Of a stretch of 22,691 bases of DNA, positions 17,562 to 22,691 are shown one piece after another (the first letter of the stretch is position 1; every line of letters starts with the position of its first letter). Under the pieces are notes generated by a model. The model did not search any database. It worked only from the letters and a program-made list of their open reading frames with translations, and was not told the DNA's origin. The position numbers were made by a program, and so were the translations under genes. This stretch comes from a virus. The DNA lies in IMG/VR virus record IMGVR_UViG_3300036832_000333, positions 1 to 22,691 of that record. One strand, given 5' to 3'.

Positions 17562-17917
17562 ACCTGAGCGCTGCGGCGGCGACGGCCAAGGCAGCGTATG
17601 GAGTGCCTGAGTGCAGAAACCAGTCTAGGCCCCTTGGCTCTGACTGACGTTATGTAAAGGGCAGCCTAGTCAGGATGAGCCGCTACGTCAAGGGAGCTAC
17701 CAGCTTGATGGCGTAGTAACCCGCTGAACAAGCGGTGTAAGAGCGGCCCTGTGCCGGGGCAACTCTGGCGGAAACTCTGACCGTGGTAAAGCCACGGACG
17801 CGGCAGAGCACACGGCTGGCAAGCTGGGGGCCGTCAATGGAACGGCTTAGTCAAGCAGCACGCAGGTTAGCCGCCTGCCTCCACCATTAGGGGCCATCCT
17901 TCGGGGTGGCCCTTTTT
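17562..17917 (+). ncRNA. Large structured non-coding RNA, family not recognised
   Basis: No frame here codes for a plausible protein, and the sequence is more GC-rich and far more self-complementary than its neighbours. Perfect or near-perfect helices include 17683-17692 with 17704-17716 (three-base bulge), 17721-17725 with 17731-17735, 17781-17786 with 17792-17797 inside 17763-17767/17804-17808, and 17625-17633 with 17659-17669 (two-base bulge) stacked on 17606-17610/17670-17674. A long-range 7-bp helix, GACGGCC 17581-17587 with GGCCGTC 17829-17835, would close the whole domain. It ends with a 5-bp, 7-base-loop hairpin (17862-17878) and an intrinsic terminator. Ends are estimates. I could not match it to tmRNA, RNase P RNA, group I or II introns or a known riboswitch. 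Confidence 0.6.
17891..17917 (+). terminator. Rho-independent terminator with UUCG tetraloop
   Basis: GGGCCATCC pairs with GGGTGGCCC (nine pairs, one of them G-U) around a TTCG loop closed by C-G, followed directly by five Ts. The T-run is only on the plus strand, so it ends the structural-operon/RNA transcript before it runs into the convergent minus-strand operon. The minus-strand side has no T-run. Confidence 0.92.
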
Positions 17918-17928
17918 GGTGCTCTAAT

Positions 17929-18012
17929 TTTCCCAGCTTCTCCCAGCCTCCGACGCCTACCCTGCCCTACCCCTGCGGCGAGGCATGACAATCTGGGAGG
18001 AGGCTGGGAACA
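17929..18012. repeat. Compound inverted repeat between the convergent operons
   Basis: TCCCAGCCTCC at 17941-17951 is the exact reverse complement of 17999-18009, 47 bases away. Each arm also carries a second, partial copy: TTCCCAGCTTC at 17930-17940 on the left and CTGGGAGG at 17993-18000 on the right. Neither strand has a T-run after it, so it is not a standard terminator. It could be a protein-binding site or an RNA stem protecting the 3' end of the minus-strand transcript. Confidence 0.6.
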
Positions 18013-18030
18013 AGGTTGGTATTCTGTACT

Positions 18031-18366
18031 TCAGCGCTCTAACCGCTCGGAAGCGTCCTTACAGTGCGAATCAAGAGTGCGCTTGATCTTAGACAGCGCA
18101 TCCTCCGCTGCCAGCGCCCGCTCTCTCCAGTAGAACGCATCGTGTGATTCGTTAGGGTCAAAGTACAACCAGTAGAGCAGCAGCACTGTGGCTTGTCCTA
18201 TGTCGCCCTGCTCCCATCGGTAGAACGTTCCCCTGCTCACGCCAGCTTGCTCGGCAGCTTCGGTTGGTGTGATGTCGCGATTAAGTCGAGCCTCTCTCAC
18301 TAAGCGTCCGAGGAACCTATGCTGTTCAGGAGTTGCTACAGCCGATGTGTAGCCCCGCGTACTCAC
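18031..18366 (-). CDS. Small XRE-type helix-turn-helix protein
   Basis: An 111-residue protein when started at the GTG that overlaps the thyX stop by four bases (GTGA). The open frame extends 40 codons further upstream inside thyX, but that part is Arg/Ser-rich shadow sequence. Residues about 14-66 form an XRE-like HTH: a first helix (QHRFLGRLVREARLN), then TPTEAAEQAGVSRGTFYRWE with the recognition helix in SRGTFYRW. The rest is an aromatic stretch and a charged helix (WRERALAAEDALSKIKRTL) that may dimerise as a coiled coil. It is last in the leftward operon and probably translated by coupling to thyX. A transcription regulator is likely; its target is unknown, though the inverted repeat just downstream is one candidate. 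Confidence 0.75.
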   Translation of the reverse strand: MSTRGYTSAVATPEQHRFLGRLVREARLNRDITPTEAAEQAGVSRGTFYRWEQGDIGQATVLLLYWLYFDPNESHDAFYWRERALAAEDALSKIKRTLDSHCKDASERLER

Positions 18367-19316
18367 CTTACCCAGCCGGCTTGGGGATCGCAGAGCCATT
18401 CCTCCGTCCTGACTTCGTCGGCGCGTCCTGAGTCCATGCGCTCGCGGATGGTACAACCTCTGTCGAAGTCTGCCTGGAACGGACACCTACCCATGGCAAA
18501 GCACACTGGTCTGAACAGATCGGATGAGGCTATGTATCTGAACTGCCATGCTGAGTCCTCAAACTGCTCGACTTCATTCTCACTGCCGACTGTCTGGATA
18601 TCGTACATATGTCCATACTCCGAAATGGCCTTGACTATCTGCGCGCCGACGAGCCGCCATTCAAACTGAGCCTGGGTACAGAGCCGGTTCCCTAGATGGT
18701 CCACGAGGTTCCTGAGGTTCGTCTTGTAGTTAAGGCGGGTCAGCGTGTCGTGTGGCAACACACCGCGTGCCTCCTCGGCCGGGATTCCAGCGCCAATTAG
18801 CGCGTTGTAGTGGTTCCACGCCGACTCCATAGCGGCTTTCCATAGCGTCATTGCCGTTCGGTTAGCGGATGTCAGCGGCCCAGGCCGCGCCGCTATCTGC
18901 TCCTTGACGGCAAAGCGTAGCGACTCCTGGGCGTACACCGCGGTCCGCTGCCGAACCATCTGATGCGTGAATGCTCTCGTGACATTCTCAATCATGAAGT
19001 GCAGGTCGATTGCCTCCAATGGCGCTTTGAGGTGTGTCTTGCTGACCTGATCCCAGTAGCGCCGTCGGTCGTCGTCGTCAAGGTCAGAGGGGTCCCGAAT
19101 GACTCGCCCCTCGTACATAGCGCACATCGCTCCCAATGCGCCAAGCGGGTCAGGAGTCGCGCTAAGGAGGGTGACCTTCGGCAGACCTTCAGCCTCAGTT
19201 GGCTCTGAGCTATACATTGCGCGGTCTACCCAGGTGCTGACTTCCTTCGATGACTCTTCCACTTTGACCTCCTGCCAATAGATTTTGCCAGCATCATCTT
19301 TGAGCGGAACTCTCAT
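18363..19316 (-). CDS. thyX: Flavin-dependent thymidylate synthase (ThyX family)
   Basis: A 317-residue protein with ATG start, overlapping the upstream glycosyltransferase stop by four bases (ATGA). It carries the ThyX signature as RQR-TAVYAQE-S (residues 122-132), that is RHRX7S with Gln for His, followed by LRF. The second conserved block is also present: EEARGVLPHDTLTRLNYKTN, then LRNLVDHLGNRLCTQAQFEWR (about 201-221). The family methylates dUMP to dTMP using methylene-tetrahydrofolate, FAD and NADPH; some phage relatives may act on other pyrimidine nucleotides. An N-terminal extension of about 45 residues and a C-terminal Cys-containing tail (GRCPFQADFDRGCTIRERM) are present. Nucleotide supply for phage DNA is the sure role; the variant signature leaves the exact substrate open. 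Confidence 0.9.
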   Translation of the reverse strand: MRVPLKDDAGKIYWQEVKVEESSKEVSTWVDRAMYSSEPTEAEGLPKVTLLSATPDPLGALGAMCAMYEGRVIRDPSDLDDDDRRRYWDQVSKTHLKAPLEAIDLHFMIENVTRAFTHQMVRQRTAVYAQESLRFAVKEQIAARPGPLTSANRTAMTLWKAAMESAWNHYNALIGAGIPAEEARGVLPHDTLTRLNYKTNLRNLVDHLGNRLCTQAQFEWRLVGAQIVKAISEYGHMYDIQTVGSENEVEQFEDSAWQFRYIASSDLFRPVCFAMGRCPFQADFDRGCTIRERMDSGRADEVRTEEWLCDPQAGWVR

Positions 19317-20125
19317 TGCTTTGTCCAGTCGATTCGCTTCTCCCAGTTAGTCACATGGTCATCCATAAACTTTTTCCACCAGCAGATCATTCGGCTGCCG
19401 TTGTTCGGTGTGCTGATGTATCTTGGACCCCACTTGTTGTAGATGATCTTGTGCGAGTGTAGCTGTCCTTTGATTCGTCGATCCTGATCCTCATCGTGCA
19501 GACTGTTGATGCCGCCTTCTGTGTAGCGACCGGCGATGCTCGTTCCATGCACTCCTGCATGTACGTACCAAGTGGCCTGTAGGTCTGCCATTCCCTGCCG
19601 CACTAGCTCGTCATCGCCCCAACCTGAATGCAGACGTACATCGAAGTTGCCGACTGCCAACACGCGCTGCACGTTGAGGCTGAAGAGCCGCTTGCCCAAA
19701 GCGCCCTTGCTCATAAGCGGGCGGTCCTCGTTCTTGATCGTTTGGTTTCCGAACATGAGTCCGTAGAACGGCACCATGATGCCGATGCCGAGTGTATTGA
19801 GTCCGTTCCATTCGTACAGCCGATTGACGTCGTACTCGGGTCGTGGGTATATGTCGTCGTCCGACATGATGATGCGGTCGCACCCCATATCGAACGCCCT
19901 CTTGACGATTTGATTTCGGCTGTAGTTAATCCCTCGATTGCTCTCAGGCAAGATGCTGATCGAGAACTTGTTATCTCGATACCTTGCCAGCCTATTGTGA
20001 TAGGCCGGGTAGTCATCCTTCTCTATGACAAAGATAACCTGTTCAACTTTCTGTCTCTGCCATTTAGGCACAATTCTGTCGATGAGGAATTCCCGCTTCC
20101 TCGATGGTATGAATACTATGCTCAT
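19313..20125 (-). CDS. GT-A-fold glycosyltransferase, possibly acting on modified DNA bases
   Basis: A 270-residue protein with ATG start, TAGGTGAG just upstream, seven bases after the polymerase stop. The N-terminus FIPSRKR and the segment RGINYSRNQIVKRAFDMG lead into a DXD motif in IIMSDDDIYP (Asp89-91), the metal and sugar-nucleotide site of GT-A enzymes. Further on, FDVRLHSGWGDDELVRQG (161-178) resembles the catalytic-base region of galactosyltransferase-type GTs, and H189/H193 sit in a WYVHAGVHGTS segment. It has no signal peptide or membrane segment, so it should act in the cytoplasm. Between a DNA polymerase and ThyX it may glycosylate hydroxymethylated bases, like the TET/JBP-associated glycosyltransferases described in phages. 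A sugar-transfer role on a protein is the alternative. No dioxygenase gene is in the window. Confidence 0.72.
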   Translation of the reverse strand: MSIVFIPSRKREFLIDRIVPKWQRQKVEQVIFVIEKDDYPAYHNRLARYRDNKFSISILPESNRGINYSRNQIVKRAFDMGCDRIIMSDDDIYPRPEYDVNRLYEWNGLNTLGIGIMVPFYGLMFGNQTIKNEDRPLMSKGALGKRLFSLNVQRVLAVGNFDVRLHSGWGDDELVRQGMADLQATWYVHAGVHGTSIAGRYTEGGINSLHDEDQDRRIKGQLHSHKIIYNKWGPRYISTPNNGSRMICWWKKFMDDHVTNWEKRIDWTKQ

Positions 20126-20132
20126 AGCTCAC

Positions 20133-22691
20133 CTAGTCCGGTTGAATTAGCCATAGTTTGTCTACTTGTACTCCGTACCTTGGCTTTCGTCCGGTCACGA
20201 GCATCAGTACGTTCTGGTCCTTTGCTTCAAAGATGTCCTGCTTATACTGAGGAAACCTCCATCTGTTGATCTTGAGCATCGTCTGGTCGTCGGCGTCCCG
20301 CGCATAGATGATGCAGAACTCTCTGAGTTCTGGGTCTCTAATGTTTTCGAGGTCGGATGTATTGCCACGGGCGACGTTGATCTCGAAGATGTCGCGGATG
20401 TTGTACTTAACCATTTCACCTAGCCATGTAACTCTTGTGCCCTGCGGGGCCTCATCGAGTTCGCGGCTAGTGTGAGTTGGGAACGGCAGGGGTGTTCCGT
20501 TGTCTGTGAGTTTACTTTCAGCAAGCTCTAGCTCGACAGCGTAGATGCTCTTTTCCAGCCGATGAATGTCGAAGGGGTCCTCCTGTCCGATCCAGTCTTT
20601 GATTTTCTGCACTGTCTTAGGCCCAATTCCTTTGATCTCTACTAGCTCATCCCAGTTGGCAGGCTCTGCTGTGATTATGTTCTCTGACGTTTTTCTTCCA
20701 ATTCCTTTGATCTGACTGTAACCTGCGCGAATGCGATGTCTACCATCCGGCTTCCAACTTCCTGAAGATCGCCCAATTCGAGGTTTGAGGATACGGATAC
20801 CGTGTCGGCTAGCGTCACGGAGGATGTCTCGCTGCTTATGCTCACCGTAATGTTTAACTGACGCTGCATAGAACTCCGCTGGGTAGTGTACTTTAAACCA
20901 CATCGTCCAATACGCAAGCAGCCCATACGCCACGCAGTGTGCTGCGTTGAAGGCATACGAGCCGCTCGTGATCATATCTCCCCAGACCTTGCGGGCCTGA
21001 GCTTCCGTGATCGGCGGAAAGTCTGTGCGCTCATGCAGCGTTTGGCAGCCCTCCCAGAACCTGCCCCAGCTGCGATTGAATTCTTGTTCGCCTATCTTTC
21101 TTGATATGATCTTGCGGATGTACGCAGCATGGGTCCATGGAAAGTCTCCCACTTCCCTGACGATGCGTAGGATTTGCTCCTGGTAAACAATCTGGAACTG
21201 CGTAGTTTCAGTGATCGTATCGACAGCCGGATGAAAACGCTCTGCTTTGGATCGACCAAATTTGATTGCAGCGTACATACTAGCCGCGCCGTTGTGGAGT
21301 GGCCCCGGTCTGCTGAGAGCGTTGCAGTCCATGATCTCACTAAATCGCTCTGGCTTGAGTATCTGGCATACGGAGCGCATAGCTCTACCGTCAAACTGAA
21401 AAACCGCTGTGACGTCGTTGTTCTTGAAGGCGTCGTAGACTTCCTGATCGTCGAGGGATATTTTGTACAGATCGTCGATGGTCTGATTAGTCCAACGCAG
21501 CATCGTCCAAAGCGCGCTCATCGTGCTCAAGCCCAGGAAATCCATCTTCAGCAGACCCTGGCGCTCGGCGTCGTACTTGTCGAACGCAACTACGTCAGCG
21601 TAAGTGTCGCCGATCTTTTTGTGGTAGATAGCTGCCACGTCCCTGATGTCGGAAGATGCGACAACATATGCGGCAGCATGTACTCCTGAGCCACGAACGT
21701 TACCCTCAAGTAGCTCCGCCCTTCTGAGGTCTGGATAGCGTTCGACAACATCAGCTGCTTGCGGGAACTGTTCAATAGTATCCTCAACTGTCGCGCTCGC
21801 TCGTAGATCACCGGATGACCTTTCTATCAGATAGTTCTTGATTGTTTCGACCTCAAACTTTGGCACCCTGTAGACCCGTGCTATGTCGTCCAGAGCGAGC
21901 TTGCCTTTGAAGTAGGTAAATGTACCAATGTTAGCCACACTCGGATAGCGAGTCGCCAGATAGTCACGGAGAATACCCTGGTCCCTGACCTCACTTGGGA
22001 AGTCGATATCAATATCAGGAAGGTCCTCGCGTGTAATGTCGATGAATCGTTCAAAAATGAGAAGAGGAAATTGAAGCGGATCGACTTCGGTGATGCGCAG
22101 AACAAATGCAGCCAATGAACCGGCCGCCGATCCGCGCGCAGGCCCAACTGGAATCCCACGATCCTTAATGTATGTGATCGCGTCGGCCACGATGAGGAAG
22201 TAGTTTTCATAGCCCTTCTGTTCTATGAGGTCTACCTCGTACTGTAGACGCCGTTTGTACTTGGCTCGTTCGGCTCCAGGCAGTTTATCAAAGCCACGGA
22301 ACTTCCAACCCTCACGAAGCAGGTGCCGCCAGTACTCGCGCACATCTGCCCATCCCTTCGGCAACGGGAAGTCAGGCATTGGAATACGTGGCAGCGTTAC
22401 AGTGCATTCCTCTGCTATGTCGGCAGTTGACTGCACCGCCTCGATGGCCTGTGACTTGGAAAGTCCAGTTCCAAGTAGTTTTCTGATGATGGTTCCGTCG
22501 TTAATTGGAGGACATAGCCCGATATCGTATCCCCAGTCTCGCTCCATTTCCTCAAGAGTACGACGTTCACCAGGGCGAAGATTGTGGAGAATCTTCTGAA
22601 CCTCGGCCTCCTCCAGAGCGGTGTAGTGGCAATCCATCGAGGCAACGAGTCGGATTCCAAGTCTATGTGCAATTCTTGCCAACAATGGGTT
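20133..22691 (-). CDS. dnaE: DNA polymerase III alpha subunit, DnaE type (N-terminal end outside window)
   Basis: The frame is open to the window edge, and its first visible residues (NPLLARIAHRLGIRLVASMD, then CHY) are the end of a PHP domain, so the gene begins outside. About 852 codons are visible. Counting from the TTG at 22685, VGPARGSAAGSL is at 180-191, the catalytic PDIDIDF at 223-229 (Asp224, Asp226) and the third carboxylate in KMDFLGL at Asp382. VYQEQILRI and FNAAHCVAYGLLAYWTMWFK follow. The active site is complete. Two helix-hairpin-helix motifs (IKGIGRKTSENI and IKGIGPKTVQKI) and an OB-fold-like segment (VTWLGEMV) close the protein, with no recognisable tau-binding domain. It is the likely replicative polymerase of the phage and first of the visible leftward operon. 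Confidence 0.95.
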   Translation of the reverse strand, partial: NPLLARIAHRLGIRLVASMDCHYTALEEAEVQKILHNLRPGERRTLEEMERDWGYDIGLCPPINDGTIIRKLLGTGLSKSQAIEAVQSTADIAEECTVTLPRIPMPDFPLPKGWADVREYWRHLLREGWKFRGFDKLPGAERAKYKRRLQYEVDLIEQKGYENYFLIVADAITYIKDRGIPVGPARGSAAGSLAAFVLRITEVDPLQFPLLIFERFIDITREDLPDIDIDFPSEVRDQGILRDYLATRYPSVANIGTFTYFKGKLALDDIARVYRVPKFEVETIKNYLIERSSGDLRASATVEDTIEQFPQAADVVERYPDLRRAELLEGNVRGSGVHAAAYVVASSDIRDVAAIYHKKIGDTYADVVAFDKYDAERQGLLKMDFLGLSTMSALWTMLRWTNQTIDDLYKISLDDQEVYDAFKNNDVTAVFQFDGRAMRSVCQILKPERFSEIMDCNALSRPGPLHNGAASMYAAIKFGRSKAERFHPAVDTITETTQFQIVYQEQILRIVREVGDFPWTHAAYIRKIISRKIGEQEFNRSWGRFWEGCQTLHERTDFPPITEAQARKVWGDMITSGSYAFNAAHCVAYGLLAYWTMWFKVHYPAEFYAASVKHYGEHKQRDILRDASRHGIRILKPRIGRSSGSWKPDGRHRIRAGYSQIKGIGRKTSENIITAEPANWDELVEIKGIGPKTVQKIKDWIGQEDPFDIHRLEKSIYAVELELAESKLTDNGTPLPFPTHTSRELDEAPQGTRVTWLGEMVKYNIRDIFEINVARGNTSDLENIRDPELREFCIIYARDADDQTMLKINRWRFPQYKQDIFEAKDQNVLMLVTGRKPRYGVQVDKLWLIQPD

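Noticed and set aside
17453-17647. 64-codon plus-strand reading frame
   Set aside because: It begins inside the gpI-like gene without a ribosome binding site and its latter part encodes the helices of the structured RNA; the protein has no recognisable features.
17604-17886. RNase P RNA
   Set aside because: Scattered likeness (GTAAGAG, GGTAAA, GGAACGGCTTA in the right order) but the near-invariant GAGGAAAGTCC and ACAGAA core strands that form P4 are missing.
17562-17890. tmRNA
   Set aside because: The 3' CTCCACCA and T-arm-sized hairpin suggested it, but there is no 5' GGTTTCGAC-type segment, no matching acceptor strand and no short tag frame ending in an Ala-Ala stop.
17929-18012. Intrinsic terminator for the minus-strand operon
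   Set aside because: The stem loop would be large and the bases after it on the minus strand are A-rich, not a T-run.
18367-18486. N-terminal extension of the HTH protein
   Set aside because: These 40 codons overlap the conserved reading of thyX, are Arg/Ser-rich, and a GTGA-overlap start gives a normal coupled junction.
19628-20269. 213-codon plus-strand reading frame opposite the glycosyltransferase
   Set aside because: It lies antisense to a gene with clear motifs, has no family pattern and no ribosome binding site, so it is a shadow frame.

Overview
The window is part of a large double-stranded DNA phage genome (or prophage) with a contractile tail. GC content is in the mid-50s by eye. 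A sheath gene, a tube gene, a tape measure and a gp25/gpJ/gpI-type baseplate set make it a myovirus-type virion. A LysM baseplate protein, a hub with a degenerate M23-like domain, ThyX, and a phage-encoded DnaE-type polymerase together recall large myophages of actinobacteria (Bxz1-like). The host is inferred, not shown.

Left block, plus strand, 1-17502: a tightly packed late operon with start/stop overlaps of 1-8 bases at many junctions. The order is tail-completion protein (5' end probably outside the window), putative tail terminator, a small DUF2635-like protein, sheath, tube, tail assembly chaperone with a probable -1 frameshift extension, tape measure, LysM baseplate protein, hub with a lytic-transglycosylase-like insertion, a 1549-residue spike/fibre fusion, an IPT/TIG-domain protein, a second collar-domain fibre, then the gp25-like, gp6/gpJ-like and gpI-like baseplate wedge proteins. 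The receptor-binding genes sit inside the baseplate set, between hub and wedge, and the first is fused to a spike-type OB fold.

Middle, 17503-18030: 528 bases with no convincing protein gene, lying between two convergent blocks. It holds a GC-rich, highly self-complementary stretch (about 17562-17890) that ends in a near-perfect rho-independent terminator with a UUCG loop (17891-17917). I read this as a large structured non-coding RNA of no family I can name. To its right is a compound inverted repeat (17929-18012).

Right block, minus strand, 22691-18031: a replication and nucleotide operon read leftward. It runs DnaE-type DNA polymerase III alpha (N-terminal end cut by the window edge), a GT-A-fold glycosyltransferase, ThyX-family thymidylate synthase and a small XRE-type HTH protein. 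Junctions are a 7-base gap, a 4-base ATGA overlap and a 4-base GTGA overlap, so the genes are probably translationally coupled. Polymerase, flavin-dependent pyrimidine methylase and glycosyltransferase in one operon suggest, but do not prove, a modified-base pathway for the phage DNA.

The observations most worth following are the intergenic RNA, the ThyX/glycosyltransferase pairing with a variant ThyX signature, the spike-collagen-collar-jelly-roll fibre, and the hub that combines an apparently active muralytic domain with an apparently dead peptidase domain.
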